Positions 18,901 to 31,397 of a stretch of 64,000 nt of DNA are shown piece by piece (the stretch's first letter is position 1; each line of letters begins with the position of its first letter). A program made the translations under genes and the position numbers. The stretch lies in contig JAVTVY010017460.1 in NCBI GenBank assembly GCA_036873755.1, positions 1 to 64,000 on the forward strand, given 5' to 3'. The DNA is from Hanleya hanleyi. Lineage: Eukaryota > Mollusca > Polyplacophora > Lepidopleurida > Hanleyidae. Below the pieces are notes generated by a model, which was given only the letters and a program-made list of their open reading frames with translations, ran no database searches and was not told the origin of the DNA.

Positions 18901-20153
18901 ACGTCACAGATGACATGAACATCCCTCAAATCGGGGTCTTTACTCCGGGAGCTACGAAATGACACCTCCCACGACACAATCGGACCAAGGATGGTGCCTC
19001 TCTACCCCAAATACCTTCCTGTACTTCCCTAAAATGACCACTTTCGCTACTACTCGTACCGATGACGTCACCGATGACGTCGCAGATGAAGCGAACATCC
19101 ATCAAATGGAGATGTACACCCCGTGAGCCACAAAATAACACATCCCAGCACGCATTCGGACCAAGGATGGTTCCTCTCTACCGCAAATACCTTCCTGTAC
19201 TGCCCCAAAATGACCTCTTTACTTACTACAACCAACTGCGCATGCGCAGATTGACGACACTTGCATTCAAAAACACACCATTCTGACTCTACCCCACACA
19301 AGCTTCACTTTGACACCTTCCACGACCCATTCGAACCCATAGCGGTCCATCTCTATCCCAAACATACACCCACATAGCCCCCAAAATGTCTGCTTTCTAT
19401 ACTACGGCCAGACTGCGCAAGCGCAGACCATTGGACACAGACGAACCATTAGTCCAGTGGGATGCTCCTCCACGACAGCTTCAAAATAAGACCTCATACG
19501 ACATCATAGGATCATTAGCGGCTCACCTAGACCCTAGACCCCAGGCCTCGGTGAACTTTTCCAAAACTTTCACCGTTTCGCTCCCGGATCCTTCCCATCG
19601 TGTTCTAAATGACGAGACTAAGAAAACAAATCCAAACAGCCCATATAACAATGAACGTGTGTGAATTTCCCAGGTTGAACCTATACCCCAATATAACCAG
19701 TATGGGACTATATGGGCTATATGGTACTTTTTCAAAAATTTCACCGTTGCGCTCCGGGACCGTCCCCATCGTGTTCTAAATGACGAGACGTGAAAAATAA
19801 ATCCAAACAGCCCATATTACAATGAACGTGTGTGAATTTCCCAGGTTGAACCTATACCCCCATAACCCGTATAGTGGTCTGTATGGGCTATATGGTACTT
19901 TCCCAAAAAATTCACCGTTGCGCTAAGGGACCCTTCCCATCGTGTTCTAAATGACGAGACGTGAAAAACAAATGCAAACAACCATACTGCAAATGGCTAG
20001 AAGTAGGTTTCCCAGTGGGACAAACATTGGTCCTATACCCCTAGTATGGAAATATATGGCTCTCCAAGAACTTTTTCCAAAAATTTCAACGATTCGCTCC
20101 GCGCCACTTTCTATCATGTTTGTCTTGACGAGACTGAGAGAACGAGACCCCAA
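18900..20153. repeat. Subterminal repeats of element B
   Basis: 18960-19440 holds NRF1/CRE-type units (CGATGACGTCACCGATGACGTC near 19060, CTGCGCATGCGCAG near 19228, CTGCGCAAGCGCAG near 19410). 19500-20150 holds ~180-bp TATATGG-type units as in element A. Confidence 0.7.
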
Positions 20154-22037
20154 AACCTATACCGCAAATGTCGAGAAGTAGGTTTCCCAGGATGGTCCTA
20201 TACCCCCACCCCCCGATACCCAATTTAGGCATTTTCCCGTAATTTAGGATAAAGTCCGTGTTCCGTATATTTTTTCAGGAAAAATTTTACAAACACCCAC
20301 CCCATTGACTTGATAGGCAAGCCCAATAAGCCCGGGGACCGATATTAGCCCTTTTGGCTAGGGTTGATAGGTGTTTTCCCCTATTTTAAGGGTAAAGTCC
20401 GTATTCCGCTTTTTATAATTGCGGGAAACAAATCCTAATTTTACATGCACCCACCCTATTGACTTGATAGGCAGGTCACAATACGCCCGGGGACCGATAT
20501 TAGCCCTTTTGCCTAGAGGGGATAGGGGTTTTCCCCAATTTTAAGGGTAAAGTCCGTATTCCGCATATTATGGTTTCGAGAAAAAATACTGATTTTACAT
20601 GCACCCACCCCATTGACTTGATAGGCAGGCCCCGATAAGCCCGGGGACCGATATTAGCCCCTTTGGCTAGAGTTGATAGGGGTTTTCCCCTATTTTAGGG
20701 GTAAAGTCCGTATTCCGCTTTTTTTCAGGAAAAATTTTACATACACCCACCCCATTGACTTGATAGGCAGGTCCCAATAAGCCCTGGGACCGATATCAGC
20801 ACTTTGGCTAGAAGGGATAGGGGTTCCCCTATTTTAGGGCTAAAATCCGTGTTCCGCTTTTTATAGTTTCGGGAAAAAATCCTAATTTTACATACACCCA
20901 CCCCATTGGCTTGATAGGCAGGCCCCGATAAGCCCGTGTACCGATATTAGCCCCTTTGGCTAGAGTTGATAGGGGTTTTCCCCTATTTTACGGGTAAAGT
21001 CCGTATTCCGCTTTTTTTCAGGAAAAATTTTACATACCCCCACCCCATTGACTTGATAGGCAGATCCCAATAAGCCCGTGGACGGATATGAGCTCTTTTG
21101 GCTAGGGTTGATAGGAGTTTTCCCCTATTTTAGGGGTAAAGTCCGTATTCCGCTTTTTATAATTTCGGGAACAAAATCCTAATTTTACATACACCCACCC
21201 CATTGACTTGACAGGCACGCCTCGATAAGTCTGGGGACCGATATTAGCCCTTTTGGCTAGAGGCGATAGTAGTTTTCCCCTATTTTAGGGGTAAAGTCCA
21301 TGTTCCGCTTTTTATAGTTTCGGGGACAAATGCTAATTTTACATGCACCCACCCCATTGACTTGATAGGCACGCCCTGATAAGCCCGGGGACCGATATTA
21401 GCCCTTTTGGCTAGAGGTGATAGGGGTTTTCCCCAATTTTAGGGGTAAAGTCCGTGTTTCGCTTTTTTTAGTTTCGGGAAAAAATCCTAATTTTACATGC
21501 ACCCACCCCATTGACTTTATAGTCAGGCCCCGATAAGCCCATGGACCGATATTAGCCCTTTTGGCTAGAGTTGATAGGGGTTATCCCCTATTTTTGGGGT
21601 AAAGTCCGTGTTTCGCTTTTTATATTTTCGGGAAAACTTCCCAATTTTACATGCACTCACGCATGACTAAATGGCCCTCGAGGAGCGCTTCACTTTGATA
21701 CCTCACTCGAACCATTCGGTCCGTTAGGGACCCACCACGGGCACAAAACATCTATTCCCATACTCTTTTTAGGCATTCCCCGTATACATTAACATTGGAA
21801 GACACTTGGTTGACATGGGACTACTTTCTGTGCGCGGAGGAATACAAAGGTTGCCGGAACTACTTTTGACCTCCACGCGACCTTGAGCTGGTGGTGCCCC
21901 CTGACGCCCCCTGGCGCCCCTGCTCTCCACAAACTAGAGGTCAAAAAGCACCAGGCGCCCCTGCCCGCCACAAATCCGCCACAAACTAGAGTGCAAACAG
22001 GGGTCACGTTGACTCCATTTAGCCTTTCCCTACTACT
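20154..22037 (-). repeat. Right terminal inverted repeat of B with about ten satellite units
   Basis: Reverse complement of the left repeat, but about 466 bases longer, which is three units of ~154. CACCCACCCCATTGACTTGA recurs about every 150 bases from about 20295 to 21655. The last ~370 bases match the left terminus and end CCCTACTACT. Confidence 0.85.
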
Positions 22038-22043
22038 GGTGAC
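22038..22043. other. Right target-site duplication of element B, GGTGAC
   Basis: Exact copy of 10396-10401. Confidence 0.85.
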
Positions 22044-22404
22044 CTGCATGGGGATCTCAAAGATACCTTGACTTTGGCATCGCCAAGATGCCTGGAAATG
22101 GGTATCGTAAAGAAGAGATAGGAATCGCCAACATGCTCTTGACAAGGAGTCGATTCCTGTGCTTCATCGTTGGAGTGTCTTCTGAAAAGTGAGTGCAAGC
22201 CTCCCTTTTATTCTATTACGTCACCATCATCAGGTAATTCCTATATATTTCATTGCAAAATTTTCAGTCTCCAGTAATGGTAAGTTATAGCCAGAAAAAT
22301 ATAGAAGATAATTATTCCCTTCTCAATCAGCGACATCTCATACATGAATCGGTTGCGAAAAGTGGGACAAGCTCTATAGTGTAAACCAATACATAGCAAC
22401 GTCT

Positions 22405-22690
22405 ACTCCTTGAGAGTTGTCACATATTCCCGGGAACTAACGGAATTGACAATTACACGGCTTCTCCCCGGAATTTGTTCTCACATGGTCTTCAAGATCA
22501 AATTTCCGGGCAGACTGATAGTCACAATGTTCACACTTGTATGGCTTCTCCCTGGTATGTGTTCTTGTGTGTTTATCAATACTAGATCTCCAGGCAGAAA
22601 GATAATCACAGCACTGAAATTTATATGGATTCTCCCCGATATATATTTTACATGGTCACTAAGGTTGCACTCCCATACAGACTCATAAAC
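22405..22690 (-). pseudogene. Decayed C2H2 fingers behind the zinc-finger gene, distal block
   Basis: On the minus strand the linkers and finger cores are readable, for example [14 protein letters not shown], but with stops, shifts and lost ligands. About three to four finger units are recognisable, clearly related to the array at 23272-25140. Confidence 0.65.
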
Positions 22691-22738
22691 ACAGTGTTGA
22701 TTCTCATACGAATTATCCACGTTATATCCTCTTAAAGG

Positions 22739-23055
22739 AGTGAGTGAGTGAATAGAATTTAACGTCGCTTACAACAATATTTCAGCTATATCACGACGAA
22801 CCAACTAAGCACCACCCAGCCCAGTTGTGTTCCTGCTGCTTCAAAGAAGAGATCTTTGAAGCAGCATGGAACCAGACACCCTCCATCCACCCTATAAAAC
22901 ACCGAGGACAGCATGCAAGACACAGACAGGACGCTTACATGGTGCAATGAAGACAAGTGATATTACAGTGCTAGACACCACATCATCAAGTTCCTGTTGC
23001 TTCTCAGCAAAATGCATTGAAGCAACAGGAACCTGAACCCACCCAACCACCCGCT
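22739..23055 (+). mobile_element. SINE-like interspersed repeat, copy 1
   Basis: It begins GAGTGAGTGAGTGAATAGAA, then ACGTCGCTTACAACAATATT and CAGCTATATCACGACGA. The body continues to CAACCACCCGC. A second copy lies at 43434-43726. It sits between two blocks of decayed fingers, so it inserted into the decaying array. The family resembles repeats I associate with gastropod genomes. Confidence 0.6.
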
Positions 23056-23089
23056 GTCCTCTTAAATCTTTTACAATATTACATTTCTC

Positions 23090-23271
23090 TGTAGACTCAC
23101 AGTCACAGAGTTAACACTTATACGGCTTCCCTCCGGTATGTGTCCACATGTAACCATGAAGGTCAGATAGGTGGAAATACTGATAATCGCAATGTAAACA
23201 CTTAAATGGCTTCTCGGTATGTGTCCGCATATGCCCAAGAAGACTAGATAGACACATTGTTGACACTTGTG
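23090..23271 (-). pseudogene. Decayed C2H2 fingers directly behind the gene stop
   Basis: After the stop at 23272-23274 the minus strand continues HKCQQC, then after one frame change HMRTHTEKPFKCLHCDYQ and a further finger start (GGKPYKC). The stop therefore lies within an inter-finger linker and cut a longer array. Confidence 0.7.
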
Positions 23272-26113
23272 CTACTTCTCATTGATATGTCCTCTCAGGT
23301 GTTTAACAAGATTAAAGTTACTGGCAAACGCATAGCCACAGTGTTGACACTTATATGGTTTATCCCCAGTACTTGTATGTGTTCCCATATGTCTAACAAG
23401 ACTAGATTTAGGGGCAGACCGAAAGTCACATTGTTGACACGCATATGGCTTCTCCCCGGTATGTGTTCTCACATGGTCGTCAAGACGACATTTCTCGGCA
23501 AACTGGTAGTCACATTGTTGACACTTGTATGGCTTCTCCCCGGTATGCGTTCTCATATGCCTAACAAGATGAGATTGCTGCGAGAAATGATGGTCACAGT
23601 GTTGACACTTATATGGCTTCTCCCCGGAGTGTGTTTTCACATGGACATAAAGAAGCCATTTCCGGGCAGACCGATAGTCACATTGTTGACACTTGTATGG
23701 CTTCTCCCCGGTATGCGTTCTCATATGCCTAACAAGACTAGATTGCTGTAAGAAATGATGATCACAGTGTTGACACCTGTATGACTTCTCCCCGATGTGT
23801 GTTTTAACATGGCCATTCAGCTTACACTTCGAGACAGACTGATAGTCGCATTGTTTACACTTGTGTGACTTCTTCCCGGTATGTCCTCTCACATGTTTAA
23901 TAAGACTAGATTGCCCTAAGAAATGACGATCACATTGCTGACACTTGTATGGCTTCTCCCCAGTATGTGTTCTCACATGGTCATCAAGATTACATTTCCA
24001 GGCAGACTGGTAGTCACATTGTTGACACTTGTATGGCTTCTCCCCGGTATGTGTTCTCATATGCCCAACAAGGTCAGATTTCCGGGCAGACTGATAGCAA
24101 CATTGTTGACACTTGTATGGCTTATCCCCGTTATGTCTTCTCACATGGTCATCAAGTCTACTTTTCCAGGCAGACCGATAGTCACATTGTTGACACTTGT
24201 ATGGCTTCTCCCCTGTGTGTGTTCTCATATGCCTAACAAGACCATATTTCTGGACACACCAGTAGTCACAGTGTTGACACTTGTATGGCTTCTCCCCTGT
24301 GTGTGTTCTCATATGCCTAACAAGACCCGATTTTCCGGCAGACCAATAGTCACATTGTTGACACCTGTATGGCTTCTCCCGGGTATGTGTTCCCATATGC
24401 CCGACAAGATCAGATTTGCAGGCAGATTCATAGTCACATCGTTGACACTTGTATGGCTTCTCCCTGGTATGTGTTTTCATATGGCTAACCAGACCATCTT
24501 TCCGGGCAGACCGGTAGTCACATTGCTGACACTTGTATGGCTTCTCCCCGGTATGTGTTTTCATATGCCTAGCAAGACTACATTTCTGTAAGAAACGTTG
24601 ATCACAGTGTTGACACTTGTATGGCTTCTCCCCGGTACATATCTTCATATGGCGATTAAGATGAGATTTTCGGGCAAAATGATAACCAGACTGTTGACAC
24701 TCATATGGATTCTTCCCAGTGTGTGTGTGGATATGTTTGTCAAGACTAGTTTTGCTATCTGCCATGTAATCACAATATATACATGTGTATAGCTTCTCTT
24801 CAGTGTGTGATTTCGTATGAGCAATAAAACATTCTTCGCTGGTATTTTCATTATCTTCATCATCATCTTCATCATTATGAGATCTAATGTGTCCGAGTAG
24901 ATGAGTCCTGTTGTCAGATGTATAATCACATTCAGGGCACGTGTATGACTTGGTGAAAGTGCATGTTTGATCTACTGTATGATCAGGTTGTACATCAGGC
25001 GTGATTCCACAGTCCCAGCCTTTGTTATTTTCTATCAAATGTTTTCCCTCTAGAGGTGGTCGACATTGATACAAAGCCACAGGGAGGAGGGTTCCACTTG
25101 ATGCTGACTGGGTGTGTACCTCATCTACATGCATATCCTCCTGTTAAAATATACAATATTCCATTTGGAAACCACGAAACAGGCGTTCTACTCCTCTCTC
25201 TTCGATTTACACAACACGACGAAGACATTAAACATGAACCATTATATTAGCAAAAATATGTTCGTGTATACGGAATGGCTACCGTTCACTCACTTGTTGA
25301 TTTACATATAAAACAGGCAGTCATGCATTCCAAAAATATAATTCAACTTACTTTGTATCCATGTACATACGAATTCACTACATCGTCCGTGTTATGCTCC
25401 AGCTTGATATTTGTGCATGGCATTTCCATTTTAATATGTAAGCAGTCCACTTGAATGGTCGGTATTTGTTCATCTTCTGGTATAATGTACATAGACGGCG
25501 CAGGATACTCCGAGGGCAGTTGAGGCGTTCTTTGTCGATCTGTCGTTGGTGTATCTGAAACCATTTGTGAGAAAAATCCGTTATGATCTGTAATGTCTTC
25601 GGAGGCACAGTCATCAGGATCCTTTTTATCCATGGGTGTCAAGGTCTCACGGGCAACAGTATCATATCTAATCGTGGAATTCATGATTGCAGAGGCATCG
25701 TTGTCGTACTTTACGTTAGAGTTCACCGCATCAGTGTCATTTGTATCCATGGCGGTCACTGGGTCAAAGACACCGGTATCACCCATGGAAATCAAGGTTG
25801 CATAGGCTTCACTGTCATACTTAACTATAGAGGTCACGGCCTTTGTGGCATCCTTGTCCATGGATGTCACTGTACCACAGGCACCAGTGTCATCTTTAAA
25901 CATAGATGTCACGATGTCACAAACATCAGTCTCGGATTTTCTCATGGAGGTCACGATGTCACGGGTATCTGTATCCTTAACCTTGGAGGACATGGGATAT
26001 AAAGGGTCACTCCAGTGTTGTTGCGGATGGTGAAGAAAGGATGCATATACAGGAGTATCACCCTGATACTCGTTGACGGGTTCGCACTTTATAATCGACA
26101 GGTTATGTTCCAT
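23272..26113 (-). CDS. C2H2 zinc-finger protein, two coding exons, about 876 residues, 19 fingers
   Basis: Exon 1 is 26113-25352 (ATG, 254 codons); it ends ...TACAAA before GTAAGT. The 211-bp intron ends TTTTAACAG, and exon 2 is 25140-23272; both junctions are phase 0. Exon 1 encodes an acidic Thr/Ser/Asp-rich region with imperfect repeats of about 20 residues (DIVTSM.KDDTGA type) and three psiKxE sumoylation-type motifs (IKCEP, IKMEM, IKLEH). Exon 2 encodes 19 tandem fingers with TGEKPYKC linkers; finger 3 is degenerate ([10 protein letters not shown], last His replaced by Cys). Likely a nuclear DNA-binding protein of the rapidly evolving polyzinc-finger class. No KRAB, BTB or SCAN domain is visible. 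Upstream non-coding exons may exist. Confidence 0.8.
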
Positions 26114-27792
26114 TGTATCTCAGAAACAAGGTCCTCGTCCTAGTTGTATCTACTCCGTTATTTCAACGCTATCACTAGTCTTGGCCCAGGAGCCTCTATA
26201 ACTCGTAATAAGTCATCTGTCTACAGACGAGTCGGTCCCACTTCGTTCATAGCCATAGCCATGCTTGAAAGAGAAAAGAGAGGTCAAGTTAGTATTCTCT
26301 GAAACGTCTCAGAATTTATTTTGTTGCACATTCCCAATCATGAAATCTGTCTATGAATTGTCAAAATACCAATATATGTGAAAGAAGAAAAACGTTAAAC
26401 CCTAACCTACATAAAGACTGTTTATGCCCTATAGTTCGGCCCCAAAAAATGTCTGTTCCGATTACTCCTGTCCCATTTACAATGCTCTACAAATAATTCT
26501 TGATTGCATGACATTGCGCAATCACTCCAACATATTCACCCAGGACATATCTCCCCCCTCCCCGCTCCCAATGACATATTCCCCCCTTATTTTTAGATAG
26601 TAAAGATATCTTTTCTCCAAAAAGATAGCGGAGGAGGGGGGGGGGGGGGGGGGATAACCTCAAAATATATATCGTTGGTATTTTTATCTTTACTGGAACT
26701 AGAAAATCTTGATATTTCAATCAGGTCGGCTTGAACCAGTTATTGTACTCATCATACCGATATTCTGGAAATAAGAATTGTCAATACTGTGTTTGACTAC
26801 TGTCTTCTGTTACCACCAAAAAGCTTATCATTTTAATTTGTTAACTTGATATACAAAACAATATATTCCAAGGTTTCCCCCCCCAAGAAATGATAAAAAT
26901 TCGGAAGGATTTTTTTATCATGGGGGACGGGACTTGAAAAATTGGCATAAAAGATGAAATGAAATGAGAAATTAATTTGAGCATCATGGAGATTTGTATC
27001 AGCGCCGCGGTCTTCTTATTCGAGCTGTATGAGAAAAGAAACGGGACCGTACAACGATTTGAATACGCCATTTGCCGAAAAATGAATAATTATTACTTGC
27101 TTGAGTCTTGGTGTTTATTTTACAATGCATTCGTAATAAAACAAATCGGGAAAATTCGGACTTTTTAGCGGGAAAATGGTACCGATTGGCTGGACATAGA
27201 CGGCGACTGACTGTGCCGCGCCCATTTCGTTGAAAATGAAGAGCATTAGCCGTGTCCGTGGAGCACTGCTTCAACAAACGTCAGATCAAGCCATAAAATC
27301 GGTATATTTCTTTCGAAGTTCACGGAGAATATGTTTAAAATTGTCCAGTTAAACATGATGAGGGCGACTGAAGCGTAATCACGTTGCTGATTTCTCGATT
27401 CCCGACCTGGAAGTGGGTGCTTTATTTTCTGAAAAGTTCGTCAACCTGGCGTCATGCATTGGCATGCTTCACGACAGTCACACTTTCCGGTATGCTGACA
27501 GTGTGAGCGCGCCGCTTTACGGTTGCTGTTGTTGTCGTAAAACGCGGCCTTGGTCGTGATTTCGTTGAAATTTACTCAACAAATTTTTAGACTCGCACGA
27601 TTTATCGAGACTCGATCGGATAACCGGAAACAGACTATTTATTTTTCCTTTAGCTGATCCAACTGAGGTAAGTTGAGTCTATACGTACATGTACATTTGG
27701 CAGCGCTGTTTGGGAACGTAAGGCTATTCTGCTAGAACTGATCAATGGCTTGCAAGCAGGCCAGTATTAATGGCTTGCAAGCAGGCCAGTAT
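26114..27792. other. Upstream of the zinc-finger gene, no supported gene
   Basis: It contains a C-rich/G-rich stretch (poly-G at about 26637-26653) and a GC-richer island at about 27180-27660. An ATG frame MKSISRVRGALLQQTSDQAI at 27236 runs into a GTATAT donor-like site near 27301 and could be a first exon, but nothing downstream supports it. A 25-bp direct duplication (AATGGCTTGCAAGCAGGCCA core) lies at about 27744-27793. Confidence 0.4.
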
Positions 27793-29775
27793 TAACAAGA
27801 GCCCAAGGGGCTTCAATATACGCCCGTATAGCTGGAATTACATTGGTTCAAATTTCAAGTTTGTTTAATAGCCTTGATTCCAATTGATAACTAGCAATCC
27901 AGAGAAAAATTTTGTGCTTCTGAGAATGTAACATATATCACATCTTCTATTGAATGATAAAGTAAAATGAGCTTAACTCTTGTTAACTAGTTGACCTTGA
28001 AGCAAGAGCCGAGAGTTCACATATCCCACACTGAAATCGACAATAGTCAATCACAAGAAAATAGTAGTTTTCCTGCAAATGGATTCCTTTCAGTCGAGAT
28101 AATTTTTCATGAAAGAAGAAGAAAGTGATGAAGTAAACCTTTGTTCTTGAGTTAATAAACAGGTATGAAATTCATAAATTAGTAAATTTATGGTTTTTAT
28201 TTCACAACAATTTAACTAAATGCAGCTGTTTCAAACATGGGAGACAACTCCACAGGATAACTGCCATATACATGTGGGGGAGAGAACTCTGAATATTCCA
28301 ACCTAACACATATAGTCAGCTAAAACTGATTCAGTTTTGGGAAGACTGTGACCTTGAACTTTGACAAATTGATCTCAAAATGTATGGCTGCTCTTTGCCA
28401 TGTGAGTAAGGTATACTCAAGTTTAGTACCAATCCATACATTGAAACTAGACATATCACATGGACAACAAATGTTAATGGATGAATAGACAGATCCCAAC
28501 ATCGCATCACACAACCTCGTCTTTGACAGGCATATGAAAATGCGACTTTTAATGATTTCTTGATTTTGGGGTCACAGTGACCTTGACCTTTGACCTTGAC
28601 CTAAATTTTGGTACACGACACATCGTCTTCTGCCAATGTATCAGTGGACACCAAAAAACCATGATTTTTATGAATTTCATGATTATAAGGGTCACAGTGA
28701 CCCGACGCTCGGCCTTGACCTACATTTTGGTACATGACACATGTCGCCCTAATGTATCTGCGGACACAAACAAATAATTTTTAAAGATTTCTTGATTCCG
28801 GAGTCATAGTGACCTTGACTATATTGACCTTGACATAAATTTTGGTTCGTGACAAACCGTCTCCCCATAATTTCTCAGTGGACACAAAACAATCATGATT
28901 TTTAACAATTTCACAATTTTGAGGTCAGTGACCTTGACCGTGACCTAATTTTTGGTATGCGACACTTCATTTCCCTATTGAATCCACTCGCAAAAAATAG
29001 TAATTTTTTGATGATTTCCTGATTTTTAGGTCACACTTGCCTTTGACCTTGATTCTGGGTTACAGTGACCTTGACTATTGACCTGGATCTAAATTTTGTT
29101 ACATGACAAAATGTATCTTCTGATATAAAGAAATGTTATTTTTAATAATTTCCTGATTTTGGGGACACAGTGACCTTTGACCTTCGACCTTGACCTATAT
29201 TTTGGTATGCGACACTTCACTTCCCCTATTGAATCCACTCACAAAAAATTAGAAATTTTAATGATTTTCTGATTTTTCGGTCACATTGACCTTTGACCTC
29301 TGACCTCGACCTACATTTGATATGCAACATATCGTTCCACCTAGGGCATCCACTCACCAAAAATTAGAACTGCAGATAGAAAACTGTCAACGATCAATGA
29401 TTTCCTGATTTTATGCAACAGTGACCTTTGACCTCTGACCGCGACATCAATTTTGGTACGCGACACATCGTCTCCACCTAGCGTATCCACTCACAAAAAA
29501 TTGCAACTGTGGATAGAAAACATTCACAGATATAGACCAGACACGAACACTTCAGTGATTTCCTGTTTTTTAGGCCAGTGACCTTTGACCTCTAACTTCA
29601 TTTTGGTATGCGACACATCGTCTCCCCATAGGGTATCCACTCACCAAAAATTAGAAATGTAGATTGAAAACTGTTCCAGATATAGACCGGACACGACGGA
29701 CGGACGGACAGACGGACACACGGACGGAAACCGCCATCACATAATGTCCGCCTTTTGGCGGGCGTATAAAAAGTG
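27793..29775. mobile_element. GACCTTGACC-type molluscan repeat element
   Basis: It starts near AACAAGAGCCCAAGGGGCTT with ATATACGCCCG (27818-27828) and ends CGGGCGTATAA (about 29759-29769), so short inverted ends are present. The body has several units of about 150-180 bases with GTGACCTTTGACCTTGACCT, ATTTTGGTACGCGACACATC and TCCACTCACAAAAAATTAGA. A GGAC/GGACA run lies at 29695-29728. Coding capacity: none seen. Confidence 0.6.
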
Positions 29776-31397
29776 AATGACATAAAACTGGTCACAATCG
29801 ATACAGAAGATAATACAATTATGTCGCCAAAGCAGTCACTGACCGAAAGTTAGATTAGAGTTAGACGTTATGGTGATATATATGTCCCTTCCAATGTAGA
29901 GGACGAGAAAAATATCGGACACACGTCATACCACAGATGGAAATAAAGGGTGAAGAATATCCGGGATCCTTATCAACAACCAACAAACAACCATACGTTT
30001 GGCTTCTGGCAAAAGCCGATAGAAGCATGTTGTTAGCCAAGCTGCGATTGGTTGAATGGAATCTTCAAACTGGAATTCACGTGCCCGGAGTGTGACAATT
30101 ATATATGTTTTACGTGTATATGTTTGGCTAAGGATAACGACGAGTGTTACTTAGTGTTCTAGGGTTAGGCATATGAACAGAAATACAACGTTTATTGACA
30201 GGTGCTTCCGTGGGTGAGATGTCTGGCTATGGAGCAAGTAATGGTGGTTCTAACTCGAAAATTCGGCTGGAGGTGTCTATTTTAGTCTGTATTGAATAAC
30301 TCTTGTTTATCCCTCTCCGCCCGAATGGCGTTATCAGACCAAAACGTAAAAGAAACAAAAAGATCGGGCCTAAGTCTTCACTGCCCACGGCGTTGTGGAC
30401 GCACGGGCATGTAAAACAATTGATCGTATAAACATGATTTGGCAACTCCGGCACTATGATAACCACCTAAGGACTACTTTAACTGGACGGAATCTGCATT
30501 CAAACACGAATTTTGTCAACAAAAACTTCAGGCTTCTTTCTCCACAGTTGCTAGGGACATGCGCAGAATGTGGTTGACCTTTCTGCTCACACGTAACCAG
30601 AAATTGATTCTTACCGTTTGTAACCAATAGCGGCGTGTTTATCCACGTGATCAGAAAGGTCGCGATATAAAAAATTGTGTAGGTTAAATTATTTTGTCAT
30701 GTCGAAGAGGTGGCAAACGGAAAATCAATCTTCGTTTTTCTCCACACATTGTTGCTGTTGTTGTTTATATGTAAATCCACTCTTAGCCCTCGTGCTACAA
30801 GAAACAACACATGGTGCTATATTCCCGAAATGTTGTTTGTTCTCTTATGCGTGAGAAAGTAGACGGCCACACATTTTGTCAGCATCAAAACAGTCATGAG
30901 AAATATGAACGAAGGAGCTCAGGTCGGTGAAAATGTATCGAATTTTCACATTGATTTCTCTCCCGTTTATTCATTCTGGACAGCTAGATCTTTACAAGCT
31001 GCGAAAAGCCAAATTAATAGTACACATTCAACCCTAACACCCTGTTGTTGTTATCTATGATTATGAATTCGGTGTTAACTTAATGGGTATTCTTCATTGG
31101 TGCTACAAGATAAAATCACTCAGATATTACCAGAATGATGATTGTTCTCTTACGGGTGAGAAAGTTGACGGCGGGCGGTGTTCGATCCACCAAAACACAT
31201 TTTGTCCGACACATATATACAGTGGTAAGGTAGGTGGAAATAAGACGTACCGGTACATTATAAACAAGAGAAAAACAGTTATGCTTTGAGATGGCGGACA
31301 ACCAATTTGCGCGCCCAATTCTTCTGTAACATAATTCGATAATCGGATTGAGTGTTTGCTTACAACTTTTCACAATTCGGGAATACGTGAATACAAA
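29776..31397. other. Region before LINE 1, possible 5' untranslated part
   Basis: No gene is supported. Two similar segments (TTGTTCTCTTATGCGTGAGA at about 30838 and ATTGTTCTCTTACGGGTGAG at about 31140, each followed by a CACATTTTGTC-type sequence) suggest a duplicated 5' region of the LINE, but the true 5' end cannot be fixed. Confidence 0.35.

Larger units (their letters stand above)
10402..22037. mobile_element. Element B: complete, non-autonomous Polinton-related element
   Basis: It begins AGTAGTAGGGAAAGGCTAAA and ends with its reverse complement, flanked by a perfect 6-bp duplication. Polintons/Mavericks are known for 5'-AG...CT-3' ends, long inverted repeats and 6-bp duplications. The inverted repeats are 10402-11819 and 20154-22037. 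Between them lie a BEN-domain gene relic, ATAGGAT repeats, a palindrome with four decayed zinc-finger genes and subterminal repeats. There is no integrase, polymerase catalytic domain, protease, capsid or packaging ATPase, so movement would depend on proteins from elsewhere. Confidence 0.85.

Noticed and set aside
23257..24591. Long antisense open frames ([15 protein letters not shown] repeats)
   Set aside because: Mirror translation of the zinc-finger array on the other strand; no independent support.
27236..27301. Possible first coding exon MKSISRVRGALLQQTSDQ
   Set aside because: A donor-like GTATAT follows, but no downstream exon in this window continues it.
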